From Fertoeibacter niger (GTDB lineage Bacteria; Pseudomonadota; Alphaproteobacteria; Rhodobacterales; Rhodobacteraceae): 64,000 nt of DNA. Numbering within the stretch: position 1 is the first letter of the stretch; every line of letters starts with the position of its first letter. The stretch lies in the NCBI RefSeq assembly GCF_009380135.2, contig NZ_WHUT02000017.1:1-64000 (forward strand). Direction: 5' to 3'. Shown one piece after another: positions 18,944 to 29,293 of the stretch. The translations under genes and the position numbers were made by a program. Below the pieces are notes generated by a model that worked only from the letters and a program-made list of their open reading frames with translations, ran no database searches and was not told the origin of the DNA.

Positions 18944-20164
18944 ATGACCAAACGCATTCTGGCGGCGCTGGCCGCCACCGGCCTTTTGCTGGGGGCGGTG
19001 CCCGCCACCGCCCAGACCGCACCCGCACCCGATTGGCAGGCGGTTCTGGATCAGGCCGAAGGCCAGACAGTCTATTGGCATGCCTGGGGTGGCGACCCCA
19101 AGATCAATGATTTCATCGCCTTTGTCGGGGCCGAGGCGATGGCCCGCCATGGCGTGACGCTGGAGCATGTGAAACTCGCCTCCACCGCCGATGCGGTGGC
19201 CCGCGTGCAGGGCGAACAGCAGGCTGGGCGCAACACAGGTGGCGCGGTGGATCTGATCTGGATCAACGGCGAGAATTTTGCCGCGATGAAGGCAAACGGC
19301 CTGCTGGGCGCACCCTTTGCGGAAAGCCTGCCCAATTGGGCGCTTGTCGATGTGGCGGGCAAACCCGCCGTGGCAAACGACTTCACCGAACCGACGGAAG
19401 GGCTGGAAAGCCCATGGGCCATGGCGCAACTGGTCTTTGAACATGATAGCGCCATCTTGCCGGAACCGCCCCGCAGCACCCAGGGCCTGCTGGACTGGAT
19501 CATCGCCAACCCCGGGCGGTTCACCTATCCGCAGCCGCCGGATTATCTGGGCACCACCTTTCTGAAGCAGGTGCTTTACGGCGTTATGGACAACCCTGCG
19601 ATCCTGCAACAGCCGCTGGATCCCGCCACCTATGACGCGGCGACGGCACCCCTTTGGGCCTGGCTGGATGCCGCAACCCCGCATCTGTGGCGCGAAGGGC
19701 GGGCCTATCCGCAGAATGAACCGGCGCTGGGGCAGTTGCTGGCCGATGGCGAGGTGCAGATCGCCTTTGCCTTCAACCCCGGCCGCGCCTCGGCGGTCAT
19801 CGCGGCGGGTGAATTGCCCGATACCGTGCGCACCTTCGTGCTGGAGGAAGGCACGATCGGCAACGCCAGCTTTGTCGCCATACCGTTCAACGCGGCCAAC
19901 CGGGCGGGGGCCATGGTGGTGGCCAACCTGCTGCTGGACCCCGCCGTGCAGGCCCGCGCCCAGGATCCCGCCGTGCTGGGCTTTCAGACGGTGCTGAATG
20001 TGGCGGCCCTGCCCGACACTGACCGCGCACGGTTTGATGCGCTGGAACTGGGCGTGGCCACCCTGTCACCCGACCAGCTGGGCAAGGCCCTGCTGGAACC
20101 CCATGCCAGCTGGATGGTGAAGATCGCCGAGGACTGGGCACGGCGCTACGGGGTCGCTCAATGA
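18944..20164 (+). CDS. YnjB-type ABC transporter substrate-binding protein
   Basis: A 406-residue periplasmic binding protein with signal peptide MTKRILAALAATGLLLGAVPATAQ. The mature part opens with W-A-L-QAEGQTVYWHAWGGDPKINDFI and contains GGAVDLIWINGENFAAMK, both characteristic of the YnjB family, which is related to polyamine- and iron-type solute-binding proteins. It heads a three-gene unit with permease and ATPase genes. The substrate is unknown here as in E. coli. Confidence 0.88.
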   Translation: MTKRILAALAATGLLLGAVPATAQTAPAPDWQAVLDQAEGQTVYWHAWGGDPKINDFIAFVGAEAMARHGVTLEHVKLASTADAVARVQGEQQAGRNTGGAVDLIWINGENFAAMKANGLLGAPFAESLPNWALVDVAGKPAVANDFTEPTEGLESPWAMAQLVFEHDSAILPEPPRSTQGLLDWIIANPGRFTYPQPPDYLGTTFLKQVLYGVMDNPAILQQPLDPATYDAATAPLWAWLDAATPHLWREGRAYPQNEPALGQLLADGEVQIAFAFNPGRASAVIAAGELPDTVRTFVLEEGTIGNASFVAIPFNAANRAGAMVVANLLLDPAVQARAQDPAVLGFQTVLNVAALPDTDRARFDALELGVATLSPDQLGKALLEPHASWMVKIAEDWARRYGVAQ

Positions 20165-20171
20165 TCCGCAC

Positions 20172-21887
20172 ATGCGGGCGGCGATGAAACTGTTTCCGCG
20201 GGGCAGGCTGCGGCTTGCCCCCAGGATCACGCTGGCCCTGATGCTGGGGCCGGTGCTGGCCGGGCTGGCGGGCACGCTGGCCCCGGCCTTTGGCCTTGTG
20301 CCTATGCCCGACGCCCCGCCCGGGCTTGCGGCGTTCCGGCAACTGGCCGACTGGCCCGGCCTGCGCCCGGCGGCGGTTCTCTCGCTTACCACCGGGCTGG
20401 CCTCGACCGCCCTGGCATTGGCCATCACGCTGGCGGTGCTGGCGCTGTTGCAGGGCACGCGGGCGTTTGCGCTTCTGTTGCGGCTGCTGTCACCCTTGCT
20501 GGCGGTGCCGCATGCGGCGGTGGCGCTGGGGCTGGCGTTCTTGCTGGCCCCTTCGGGCTGGATCGCGCGGGCACTGTCACCCTGGGCAACGGGGTGGCAT
20601 GCCCCGCCCGATCTGCTGACGCTGAATGACCCGGCAGGCCTTGCGCTTGTCGCGGGGCTGGTGGCGAAAGAGGTGCCCTTTCTGTTGCTGATGGCCTTGG
20701 CAGCGTTGCCGCAGACCGATGCGCCGCGACGCCGGATGGTGGCCGCGACGCTGGGCTATGGCACGGCGGCAGGCTGGGCCTACACGGTGCTGCCGGCGCT
20801 TTACCGCCAAATGCGTCTGCCGGTCTATGCCGTGCTGGCCTATGCCATGACGGTGGTGGACATGGCGATGATCCTGGGCCCCACCCGTCCGCCCACGCTG
20901 GCGGTGCAGATTACCTTGTGGATGACCGATCCGTCACTGGCGCAGCGCGGCATGGCAGCGGCGGCGGCCCTGCTGCAACTGGCGCTTGTCGTCGGGGCGC
21001 TGCTGGCATGGAGGGCTGCGGAACTGCTGGCCAAGAGGCTGTTGATCTGCCGCGCCATGGCCGGGCGGCGCGGGTTGGCGCTGGATGGCTGGCTTGGCCC
21101 CCTTGCGGGCTTGCTGGCGGCGCTTGCAGTCGCGGCGGTTGCGCTGGGTCTGGCGGGGCTGGCCGTGTGGTCGGTGGCAGGGCTGTGGCAGTTTCCCGAT
21201 GCCTTGCCCGAAACCCTGACTCTGAATACCTGGTCCCGCGCCGCCCCCGACCTGCAAGCGGCAACGACCCTGACACTTGGGTTGGCGGCGCTGGCCACCG
21301 CCACCGCCATCGCCCTGGTGCTGGCCTGTCTGGAGGCCGAGGCCCGGCATGGCCTGCGCCCGACCACCCGCGCGCTCTGGCTGCTGTATCTGCCGCTGAT
21401 CGTGCCGCAGATCGCCTTTTTGCCGGGCTTGCAGTTTCTGGCGCTGGTGACAGGCGCCGAAGGCACGGCCCTTGCCGTGGCCGCGGCGCATCTGGTCTTT
21501 GTGCTGCCCTATGTGTTCCTGTCACTGGCCCCGCCCTGGCGCGCCTGGGATGGCCGCACCGCCACAGCGGCGGCGACGCTTGGGGCCTCGCCATTCCGCA
21601 TCTTCTGGCACCTGCGCCTGCCGATGCTGCTGCGCCCTGTGCTGACGGCTGCGGCGGTGGGCGTGGCGGTATCGGTCGGGCAGTATCTGCCCACGCTGCT
21701 GATCGGCGGCGGCCGCGTCGTCACCCTGACGACCGAGGCCGTGGCCCTGTCATCGGGCGGCAACCGCCGCATCATCGGCACCTATGCGCTGCTGCAAATG
21801 GCGTTGCCCGCGCTGGCCTTTGCCATGGCCATCGCGCTGCCCGCACTGGTGTTCCGCAACCGGCGTGGCATGGCGGTGGCGGCATGA
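20172..21887 (+). CDS. YnjC-type ABC transporter permease (fused double permease)
   Basis: A 571-residue inner-membrane protein with roughly twelve hydrophobic segments, formed from two fused permease halves. Each carries an EAA-type cytoplasmic loop: one around RRMVAATLGYGTAAGWAYTVLPALY and one around TAAATLGASPFRIFWHLRLP. It begins 7 bp after the binding-protein gene and its stop overlaps the ATPase start (ATGA), so the three are co-translated. ATG 20172 or 20184 may be the start. Confidence 0.87.
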   Translation: MRAAMKLFPRGRLRLAPRITLALMLGPVLAGLAGTLAPAFGLVPMPDAPPGLAAFRQLADWPGLRPAAVLSLTTGLASTALALAITLAVLALLQGTRAFALLLRLLSPLLAVPHAAVALGLAFLLAPSGWIARALSPWATGWHAPPDLLTLNDPAGLALVAGLVAKEVPFLLLMALAALPQTDAPRRRMVAATLGYGTAAGWAYTVLPALYRQMRLPVYAVLAYAMTVVDMAMILGPTRPPTLAVQITLWMTDPSLAQRGMAAAAALLQLALVVGALLAWRAAELLAKRLLICRAMAGRRGLALDGWLGPLAGLLAALAVAAVALGLAGLAVWSVAGLWQFPDALPETLTLNTWSRAAPDLQAATTLTLGLAALATATAIALVLACLEAEARHGLRPTTRALWLLYLPLIVPQIAFLPGLQFLALVTGAEGTALAVAAAHLVFVLPYVFLSLAPPWRAWDGRTATAAATLGASPFRIFWHLRLPMLLRPVLTAAAVGVAVSVGQYLPTLLIGGGRVVTLTTEAVALSSGGNRRIIGTYALLQMALPALAFAMAIALPALVFRNRRGMAVAA

Positions 21888-22573
21888 CGGGTCTTGTTCT
21901 GGACAATCTGCTTGTCACCAGCGGCGACACGACCTGGGTCGCGCTGCACACGACCGTCGCGCGCGGTGAGGTGCTGACGATCATGGGACCGTCCGGCACC
22001 GGCAAATCCACCCTGCTGGCGGCGATCATCGGCACGCTGGCCCCCGCCTTCCGCATGACCGGCAAGGTGCTGCTGGACGGGGTGGATGTGACGGACCGCC
22101 CCACCCGCGCCCGCCGCATCGGGTTGTTGTTTCAGGATGACGTGCTGTTTCCGCACCTGTCGGTGGGCGGCAATCTGGCCTTTGCGCTGCCCGCATCCAT
22201 CCGGGGCCGCCGCGCACGGCGCGACCGCATCGCCACCGCGCTGGTGCAGGCCGGTCTGGCAGGCTTTGCCGACCGCGACCCCGCCACCCTGTCGGGCGGG
22301 CAGCGCGCCCGTGTGGCCCTTATGCGCACCCTCTTGGCCGAGCCGCGCGCCCTGCTGCTGGATGAGCCCTTCAGCCGGCTTGACGCCGACCTGCGCGCCC
22401 AGATCCGCAGCTTCGTGCTAACGCGCGCCCGGGATGAGGGGCTGCCGGTGATCCTTGTCACCCATGATGCCGAAGATGCCCGGGCCGCTGCGGGCCGCAT
22501 TCTCAGCCCGCTGGGCAAGGAATTGCCGAAAAAACCGCAAGGCGTGGAAGGAAACGCGACACTGGCCCGTTGA
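21884..22573 (+). CDS. YnjD-type ABC transporter ATP-binding protein
   Basis: A 229-residue ABC ATPase with Walker A GPSGTGKST, Q-loop LLFQDDVLFPHL, signature LSGGQRARVAL, Walker B ALLLDEPFSRLD and switch His in VILVTHD. It couples ATP hydrolysis to the fused permease just upstream, with which it shares an ATGA overlap. The C-terminal end lacks the TOBE domain present in many related importers. Confidence 0.92.
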   Translation: MTGLVLDNLLVTSGDTTWVALHTTVARGEVLTIMGPSGTGKSTLLAAIIGTLAPAFRMTGKVLLDGVDVTDRPTRARRIGLLFQDDVLFPHLSVGGNLAFALPASIRGRRARRDRIATALVQAGLAGFADRDPATLSGGQRARVALMRTLLAEPRALLLDEPFSRLDADLRAQIRSFVLTRARDEGLPVILVTHDAEDARAAAGRILSPLGKELPKKPQGVEGNATLAR

Positions 22574-22707
22574 CCTTCTGTCAGCCTTGCATCACAGCGC
22601 CGCAAAATCGCCGTGAGAGGATGGCAATAGTCACACAGGCATCAGCCCGGTCCGTCTGGCATCACCCCAGCATGACACCGCAGATGCCACAAGAGAAAGG
22701 ACCAGAC

Positions 22708-23190
22708 ATGCCATTTTTCCGACTGATCCCGCTGGCCGTGACGGCCTTTCTGGCGCTGCCCCTGGTGGCACAGGCCTGCATCATGCCCGCGGGCGCATCC
22801 GCCGCCCGCGCCGCGATGATCCAGGCGGTGAATGCCGAACGCCGCGCACAGGGACTGCCTGCGCTGAGTTCGTCGCCCAAGCTGGACAGGGCCGCCCAGC
22901 AGCAGGCCTGCGACAATGCGGCCCGCCGGTCCATTTCGCACACCGGGGCAGATGGGTCGGAACTGGCCACGCGGCTGAAACGCGCAGGCTACCGCTACCG
23001 CATTGCAACCGAAAACACCGGGCGCGGCTTTGCCCAGCCGCAGAATGCGGTGGATTGGTGGATGAATTCCGGCAAGCACCGCACCAACATCCTGCTGCGC
23101 AAAACGCGCGAGATCGGCGTGGGTCTGGCGCTCAGCGACGCCCCGGAAAGCCGAAACCACTGGATCATCGTGATGGGCGCCTCGAAATAG
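22708..23190 (+). CDS. Secreted CAP-domain (SCP/PR1) protein
   Basis: A 160-residue protein with a signal peptide ending near VAQAC and a CAP domain: MIQAVNAERRAQGLPALSSSPKLDRAAQQQACDNAARRSISHTG, a RYRIATENTGRGF segment and a VDWWMNSGKHRTNILL segment. CAP proteins are extracytoplasmic and of varied or unknown activity. The Cys immediately after the Ala-rich signal could mark a lipoprotein, but the lipobox is weak. ATG 22708 follows a GAAAGG ribosome-binding site. Confidence 0.86.
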   Translation: MPFFRLIPLAVTAFLALPLVAQACIMPAGASAARAAMIQAVNAERRAQGLPALSSSPKLDRAAQQQACDNAARRSISHTGADGSELATRLKRAGYRYRIATENTGRGFAQPQNAVDWWMNSGKHRTNILLRKTREIGVGLALSDAPESRNHWIIVMGASK

Positions 23191-23208
23191 GCGCCCATCA
23201 GCGGGGCA

Positions 23209-24690
23209 TCACAACCGGTAGATGCCCCGGAACTTCGCCTCCAGATAGTCCAGCAACGGCCCTTCGCCGGGTTCGGCCCCGCAGGCGCGCGTGATCACCT
23301 CGCGCGGGGTATAAAGCCCGCCGTGGCGCTGCACGTTCTCGCGCAGCCAGCCGGTTGCGGCTGACGTGTCGCCAGCAGCCAGCGCCGCATCCAGATCGGG
23401 CACCGCCGCGCGCAGCGCGCGGTGCAGACAGCCCGCATAGACATTGCCCAGCGAATAGGTGGGGAAATAGCCGAACAGCCCCACCGACCAATGCACATCC
23501 TGCAACATCCCCAGCGCCGGGCGCGGCACGGCAATGCCGAAATCGGCCTTGAAGCGGTCGTTCCACGCGGCCTCCAGATCCTCCACCACCAGATCGCCCC
23601 GGATCAGCGCACGTTCCAGATCAAAGCGCATCATCACATGCAGGTTGTAATGCACCTCGTCGGCTTCCGTGCGGATGAAGCCTGACTGCACCCGGTTCAC
23701 CGTGCCATAGAAGGCCTCGGCCCCGGCAATGCCGAAATCGCCAAAACGTTCGCGCATCTGGCCATACATCCAGCCGGTGAAGGCGCGGCTGCGCCCCAAT
23801 TGGTTTTCATAAATCCGGCTCTGGCTTTCATGCACACCCATCGAGACGCCCTGCCCCAGCGGCGTCAGCGCGTAATCGGGGTCGATGCCCAGTTCATAGC
23901 AGGCATGCCCGACCTCATGGATCGTCGAATAAAAGCAGTTGAACGGATCGGTTTCCACCACCCGCGTGGTGATCCGCGCATCCGACCCCGACCCCGACGA
24001 GAACGGATGCACCGCCAGATCCAGCCGCCCGCGCTGCCAGTCATAGCCAAAGGCGGTGGCCAGATCGCGCGCCATGCGCATCTGCGCATCCTGGCCGAAA
24101 TGCCCCTCCAGCGGTTTTGGCTGATACTCCGCCCCCAGCACCGCGCTGCGCAGCGCCACCAGACGCGGGCGCATCCGGTCGAACATCGCGCCAAGGCTTT
24201 CCGCCGTGGCACCCGGTTCGTAATCGTCGATCAGCGCATCATAAAGATCGCCGCCTTCGGCCAGACACTCCGCCTCTTGCCGCCTGAGTGCTATCACCTG
24301 CGCCAGCGTGGGCAGAAACGCCGCCACATCGTCATTCGCCCGCGCCTCGGCCCAGATGCCCTGCGCGATCGAGGTCACGCGCGCCAGTTCCTGCGCCAAG
24401 GCGCCGGGAATTTTCGTCGTGCGGGCATGGTTGCGCCGGATGTGGCGCAGCTGCGCCGCCGCCTTGTCATCCGCCGGTTCCGCCGCCGCCAGCCAGTCGG
24501 CCAGCCGAGGGTCGGTGCGTCGGGCATGCAGCACGCCCTCCAGCGCGCCCATTTCCTCGGACCGTTGCTGCGCCGCGCCGCGCGGCATCACGGTTTCCTG
24601 ATCCCAGCCCAGACGGCCCGCGACCTGCGCCAAAGCCTCGGTCTGGCGCTGAAACTCCATCAGTTCGGCATAGGCGGTGTTGTTGGTCAT
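23209..24690 (-). CDS. M32-family metallocarboxypeptidase
   Basis: Thermostable-type carboxypeptidase of 493 residues. The zinc motif HEVGH appears in STIHEVGHACYELGI, preceded by DARITTRV and followed by GVHESQSR-YENQLGRS, all signatures of family M32. It removes C-terminal amino acids from peptides in the cytoplasm. ATG 24690 overlaps the ctaA stop by 4 bp, so it is translated from the ctaA message. Confidence 0.95.
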   Translation of the reverse strand: MTNNTAYAELMEFQRQTEALAQVAGRLGWDQETVMPRGAAQQRSEEMGALEGVLHARRTDPRLADWLAAAEPADDKAAAQLRHIRRNHARTTKIPGALAQELARVTSIAQGIWAEARANDDVAAFLPTLAQVIALRRQEAECLAEGGDLYDALIDDYEPGATAESLGAMFDRMRPRLVALRSAVLGAEYQPKPLEGHFGQDAQMRMARDLATAFGYDWQRGRLDLAVHPFSSGSGSDARITTRVVETDPFNCFYSTIHEVGHACYELGIDPDYALTPLGQGVSMGVHESQSRIYENQLGRSRAFTGWMYGQMRERFGDFGIAGAEAFYGTVNRVQSGFIRTEADEVHYNLHVMMRFDLERALIRGDLVVEDLEAAWNDRFKADFGIAVPRPALGMLQDVHWSVGLFGYFPTYSLGNVYAGCLHRALRAAVPDLDAALAAGDTSAATGWLRENVQRHGGLYTPREVITRACGAEPGEGPLLDYLEAKFRGIYRL

Positions 24691-25853
24691 TGGGTTCCCT
24701 TTCGGATCGAGCCCACCATGGGGTATTGCGCCAGATGCCGCGCCCGCAGGATCAACACCCACAGGATCACCGCACCGATCTGGTGCGTCAGCGCCGTGTG
24801 CAGATGCGCCGCCGTCAGCACGGTGGCCACGCCCAGCGCCATCTGGGCCAGCATCATTGCCATCACGGCATTGTAGGCCGCGCGCGTCGTGCCATGTGCC
24901 GACCTGCGGCCGCGCAGCCAGACCACCACGCCAAAGGCGAACAGCAGATAGCCCGACATGCGGTGCATGAACTGCACCAGCCCCGCATTTTCAAAGAAGG
25001 CATGCCACAGCGGCAGACTGCCGCCCTGCCCGTCCGGCACATAGAACGCATCGGCGGGAAAGAACTGGCCGTTCATCAAGGGCCATGTGGGAAAACCCCG
25101 GCCCGCGTCGATGCCCGCCACCAGCGCCCCCAGCAGGATTTGCAGGAAGGTGAAATGCAACAGGCCGGTGGTCATGCCGAACAGCTTGGCCTCGCGCACC
25201 CGCCGGGCCTGCAAAAGCGCGGTTTCCGTGCGCCCCAGCAGGAATACATACCACGCGATGAACCCAAGGATCACAAAGGCCAGCCCCAGATGCGTGGCCA
25301 GACGGTAGGACGCCACATCCACCCGGTCGCCGCCCAGCCCCGATGACACCATCCACCAGCCGATCGCGCCCTGCGCGCCGCCAAGGGCACCCAGCAGCAA
25401 CAGCCGCGGCGTCCAGCCCGCAGGAATTTTCCGCGCCGCCAGAAAGCCGAAAAACCCCACGGCCCAGACCAGCCCCACCACCCGGCCCAATTGCCGGTGG
25501 CCCCATTCCCACCAGTAGATCACTTTGAACTCGGCCAGTGACATGCCCTTGTTCTGCAACTGGTATTCCGGGATGGCGCGGTATTTTTCAAACTCGGCGG
25601 CCCAGGTGGCCTCATCCAGCGGCGGCAGCGCCCCCGTCACGGGCCGCCATTCGGTGATCGACAGGCCGGAATCCGTCAGCCGCGTCAACCCGCCTACAGC
25701 GATCATCGCCGCCACCAGCAAGAAGAGCACCACCAGCCACAGCCGTAACGCCCCGCGCGCGCCGCCGGTTCCCCGGTCGATGACGCCCGCCTGCGGCACC
25801 GGGGCCTTGCCCCCCGCACCGACCTCTTCGAAAATGCTGCGCTTGCCTGCCAT
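24687..25853 (-). CDS. ctaA: Heme A synthase
   Basis: CtaA/COX15 type 2 protein of 388 residues with eight predicted membrane spans. The conserved [25 protein letters not shown] segment, the [17 protein letters not shown] segment with its heme-ligand His, and the HRMSGYLLF and LTHQIGAV His motifs are present. It oxidises heme O to heme A for aa3-type cytochrome oxidase. It is followed directly by the M32 peptidase gene. Confidence 0.96.
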   Translation of the reverse strand: [388 protein letters not shown]

Positions 25854-26151
25854 GAAAGCCTCCGGGTTGCGGAGCGAGACTAGGCCGCGGCTAAGGGGGG
25901 TTCAAGGGGCGGCCACCGTGTCGCAAAGCCGCAAGCCAGTGCGGTTGCCCCGCGCCTTGCCGCTTTCTGCAGCAAAGACGCGAAAACCGCGCAAAAGGGC
26001 CAGAAACCGCTTTTCACCCGGCCACCCTGCCCGTAAAACCGCGCCAGCAGACTGGACCCGGTGCAATTCCGGGTGGCCCTTCCGGCCGCCGATCCGCCGG
26101 ACCACCGACCCGCCCCCAAGCCAAGGCACCGGGCGGCACACCGAAACCCGC
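25854..26151. other. Intergenic region between ctaA and sulP
   Basis: Divergent intergenic interval. A long frame reads into it from the sulP side but loses all family similarity upstream of 26152. No convincing promoter or hairpin was recognised. Confidence 0.5.
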
Positions 26152-27630
26152 ATGATCCTTCTGAACACCTATGCCCGTCAATGGACGGGCAACATCCGTG
26201 GCGACCTTTTGTCGGGCCTTGTCGTGGCGCTGGCGCTGATCCCCGAGGCCATCGCCTTTTCCATCATCGCGGGTGTTGACCCCAAGGTGGGGCTTTACGC
26301 CTCGTTCTCCATCGCGGTGCTGACGGCGATCACTGGCGGGCGGCCCGCAATGATTTCGGCGGCAACGGCCGCCACCGCTGTGCTGATGGTCACGCTGGTG
26401 CGCGACCACGGCCTGCAATACCTGCTTGCGGCCACGGTGCTGGCCGGGCTGATCCAGATTGCGGCGGGCCTGCTGCAACTGGGGCAGGTTATGCGCTTTG
26501 TCTCGCGGTCGGTCATGACCGGCTTTGTCAACGCGCTGGCGATCCTGATCTTTCTGGCGCAACTGCCCGAACTGGTCGGCGTGCCCGCGCTGGCCTATGT
26601 GATGGTGGCAGGCGGGCTGGCCATCATCTATCTGTTTCCACGGCTTACCACCGCCATCCCCTCGCCACTGGTCTGCATCATCGTGCTGACCACGATCACA
26701 CTGGCGCTGGGGCTGGATCTGCGGACCGTGGGCGACATGGGCCAACTGCCCGATACGCTGCCGGTGTTCCTGCTGCCCGATGTGCCGCTGACGCTGGAAA
26801 CGTTGCAGATCATCCTGCCCTACTCCTTTGCCGTGGCGGCCGTGGGGCTGCTGGAATCGCTGATGACGCAGAATATCATCGACGACATGACCGAAACCAC
26901 ATCCGACAAGAACCGCGAATGCGTGGGGCAAGGCATCGCCAACACCGTCACCGGATTTATCGGCGGCATGGCGGGCTGTGCCATGATCGGGCAATCCATC
27001 ATCAACGTGAAATCGGGCGGGCGCACGCGGCTGTCTTGCGCCTTTGCCGGGGTGATGCTGCTGATCTTCTGCGTGTTTCTGGGCGACTGGGTGGCGATGA
27101 TCCCGATGGCGGCGCTGGTGGCCATCATGATCATGGTGTCGGTCGGCACCTTCAGCTGGGCCTCGGTCGGCAATCTGCGCAGCCACCCTGCCAGCTCGTC
27201 GGTGGTGATGCTGGCCACGGTGGTGATCGTGGTCTGGACGCACAACCTTGCCCTTGGCGTGCTGGCGGGAGTGCTGCTGTCTGGCCTCTTCTTTGCCTGG
27301 AAAATCGCGCATCTGTTCCGCGTCACCTCGCTGCTGTCCGAGGACGGCCAGACCCGCACCTACCGGCTGGAGGGGCAGATGTTCTTTGCCTCGGCCGAAA
27401 CCTTCATGCGGGCCTTTGACTTTCACGAGCGCCCGACCCGGGTCGAGATCGACCTGACCGATGCCCATATCTGGGACATTTCCTCGGTTGCGGCGCTGGA
27501 CCAGACCGTTCTGCGCCTGCGCCGCAGCGGCATCGTGGTGAATGTCACCGGCATGAACGCGGCCACACAGACGCTGGTGGACAAGCTGAGCGTGCAGGAC
27601 AGGCCGGGGGCAAACGTCTCGGCCCACTGA
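26152..27630 (+). CDS. SulP-family anion transporter
   Basis: A 492-residue SLC26/SulP protein. The N-terminal [35 protein letters not shown] is a family hallmark, about ten to twelve hydrophobic spans follow, and a short C-terminal STAS domain (residues about 395-480) ends the protein. Substrates in the family include sulfate, bicarbonate, nitrate and carboxylates. The protein resembles the short bacterial SulP group lacking an enzyme fusion. No transport partner is adjacent. Confidence 0.92.
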   Translation: MILLNTYARQWTGNIRGDLLSGLVVALALIPEAIAFSIIAGVDPKVGLYASFSIAVLTAITGGRPAMISAATAATAVLMVTLVRDHGLQYLLAATVLAGLIQIAAGLLQLGQVMRFVSRSVMTGFVNALAILIFLAQLPELVGVPALAYVMVAGGLAIIYLFPRLTTAIPSPLVCIIVLTTITLALGLDLRTVGDMGQLPDTLPVFLLPDVPLTLETLQIILPYSFAVAAVGLLESLMTQNIIDDMTETTSDKNRECVGQGIANTVTGFIGGMAGCAMIGQSIINVKSGGRTRLSCAFAGVMLLIFCVFLGDWVAMIPMAALVAIMIMVSVGTFSWASVGNLRSHPASSSVVMLATVVIVVWTHNLALGVLAGVLLSGLFFAWKIAHLFRVTSLLSEDGQTRTYRLEGQMFFASAETFMRAFDFHERPTRVEIDLTDAHIWDISSVAALDQTVLRLRRSGIVVNVTGMNAATQTLVDKLSVQDRPGANVSAH

Positions 27631-27677
27631 TCGCGCCGCTGTTGCGTCACAGCCTTTCGGCTGGCAGTATCACAAGG

Positions 27678-27713
27678 CCCTTAGCGCAGTCGGCGGAACA
27701 GACTGCGCAAGGG
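27678..27713. terminator. Hairpin between convergent sulP and trmJ
   Basis: CCCTT-a-GCGCAGTC (27678-27691) pairs with GACTGCGCAAGGG (27701-27713), a 13-bp stem with one bulged A and a 9-base loop. It lies 47 bp past sulP and 72 bp past trmJ, so it may serve both. There is no T-run on either side. Confidence 0.5.
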
Positions 27714-27785
27714 GAAAAGCTGAAACCCTAGCATCGGGTAAAGGGCTTCCGCCGTCCTTTCAGCACCAGAACGGCTGCGGCTGCC

Positions 27786-28544
27786 TTACTCCCCCTGCTT
27801 CAGCTTCCATGCGATCTGGCGCAGCATGCCGTGGAAGGTCTGCACCTCGGCCCGGGTCAGGTTCAGGCGGCCCCACATGTTGCGCAGGCTGGCCTTCATG
27901 CCGGGCACCTTGGCCTCGGGGTAGAAAAACCCCGCCGCCTCCAGCCGTTCCTCGTAATGGTCGCCCAGACGCTCCACTTCCACCCGGGTGGCAAATTCGG
28001 TGCGGGCCAGTTCCATTACCTCGGGCGGCACTGCCACCGTCTGCCGTCGCCACTCATAGCCCAGCAGAAGCACGCATTGCGCAAGGTTCAGCGAGGGGAA
28101 ATCGGGGTTCACCGGCACGGTGACGATGGCATTGGCCAGCACCACATCTTCATTCTCCAGCCCCGCGCGTTCGGGGCCGAAAAGCACCGCCACCCGCTTG
28201 CCCTCGGCGGTCAGCGCGCGCGCCATATCCATCGCGCGTTCCGGGGTGACGATGGGTTTCGTCAGCTCGCGCCCCCGCGCGGTGGTGGCAAAGACATAGT
28301 CGCAATCGGCAATCGCCGCGCGCACATCCAGGAACAGCCCCGCGTGATCCAGCACCCGCCCCGCGCCCGAGGCCATGGCCACGGCGCGCGAATTGGGCCA
28401 GCCGTCGCGCGGAGCCACGACACGCATGCGCTCCAGCCCGAAGTTCAGCATGGCCCGGGCGGCACCGCCGATGTTCTCGCCCATCTGCGGGCGCACCAGA
28501 ATGAATGCGGGGGCTACGGGGGTATCGGTGGGGCTGGGGGGCAT
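27786..28544 (-). CDS. trmJ: TrmJ-type tRNA/rRNA methyltransferase (SPOUT)
   Basis: SPOUT methyltransferase of 252 residues. The motifs FILVRPQMGENIGGAARAMLNFGLERMRVVAPRDGWPN, VLFGPERAGLENEDV and VPVNPDFPSLNLAQCVLLLGYEWRR are those of the TrmJ group, which 2'-O-methylates position 32 of certain tRNAs. The C-terminal helical extension (residues 165-252) is also typical. ATG 28544 is preceded by GGAG; upstream in-frame starts add a basic tail without homology. Confidence 0.88.
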   Translation of the reverse strand: MPPSPTDTPVAPAFILVRPQMGENIGGAARAMLNFGLERMRVVAPRDGWPNSRAVAMASGAGRVLDHAGLFLDVRAAIADCDYVFATTARGRELTKPIVTPERAMDMARALTAEGKRVAVLFGPERAGLENEDVVLANAIVTVPVNPDFPSLNLAQCVLLLGYEWRRQTVAVPPEVMELARTEFATRVEVERLGDHYEERLEAAGFFYPEAKVPGMKASLRNMWGRLNLTRAEVQTFHGMLRQIAWKLKQGE

Positions 28545-28670
28545 GCGGCAGGCTCCGGTGCGGGGGTGGTGCCTGATACGCCTGCCCCGTGCCCCGCGCA
28601 ACCCGTGCAGCCCCATGGCCTTGCCCCGCATTCTGCGCTAACAGGGGCAAAACCGCGACAGGACACCCAA

Positions 28671-29291
28671 ATGGCCGATGCCGAGCGCCCGCAGATTTAC
28701 CTGATCACCCCGCCGGATGTTGCGCTGGATGTGTTTCCCGCACGGCTGGCCCGCGTGCTGGACGGGGCCGAGATTGCCTGCATCCGTCTGGCACTGGCCA
28801 CCCGCGACGAAGACCTGCTGTCGCGCGCCGCCGATGCCATCCGCGAGGTGGCGCATGCCCGTGATGTGGCGCTGGTGATCGAGAACCATGTGCTCTTGGC
28901 CGAACGGCTGGGGCTGGACGGCGTGCATCTGACCGACGGCGCGCGCCAGATCCGCAAGCTGCGCAAGGATATGGGCAATGACGCCATCATCGGGGCCTTC
29001 TGCGGTGTCACGCGCCACGATGGCATCAACGCGGCCGAGGCCGGGGCCGATTACGTGGCCTTTGGCCCGGTGGGCACCACGCCGCTGGGCGACGGCGCGC
29101 AGGCCGGGGAAGACCTGTTCGAATGGTGGTCGGAAATGATCGAGGTGCCGGTGGTGGCCGAAGGCGCGCTGACGGCGGAACTGGTGGCGAAGCTTGGTCC
29201 GATGACCGATTTCTTTGGCATAGGCGACGAGATCTGGCGCGAGGATGATGCGCTGGCGGCCTTGCGCGGCCTGCTGGCCCCGCTGGGCTGA
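28671..29291 (+). CDS. ThiE/TenI-like thiamine phosphate synthase family protein
   Basis: A 206-residue TIM-barrel protein resembling thiamine phosphate synthase and its TenI relatives: YLITPP near the start, LVIENHVLLAERLGLDGVHLTD, IIGAFCGVTRHDGINAAEAGADYVAFGPVG and a VVAEGALT segment. It lacks some of the pyrophosphate-binding residues of true ThiE (ND-D-A changed to EN-V-L), so a TenI-like role or loss of activity is possible. No thi genes are adjacent. Confidence 0.75.
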   Translation: MADAERPQIYLITPPDVALDVFPARLARVLDGAEIACIRLALATRDEDLLSRAADAIREVAHARDVALVIENHVLLAERLGLDGVHLTDGARQIRKLRKDMGNDAIIGAFCGVTRHDGINAAEAGADYVAFGPVGTTPLGDGAQAGEDLFEWWSEMIEVPVVAEGALTAELVAKLGPMTDFFGIGDEIWREDDALAALRGLLAPLG

Positions 29292-29293
29292 TC

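Noticed and set aside
25525-26151. N-terminal extension of the SulP protein by about 210 residues
   Set aside because: The extension overlaps ctaA antisense, has no family similarity, and SulP homology begins right after ATG 26152.
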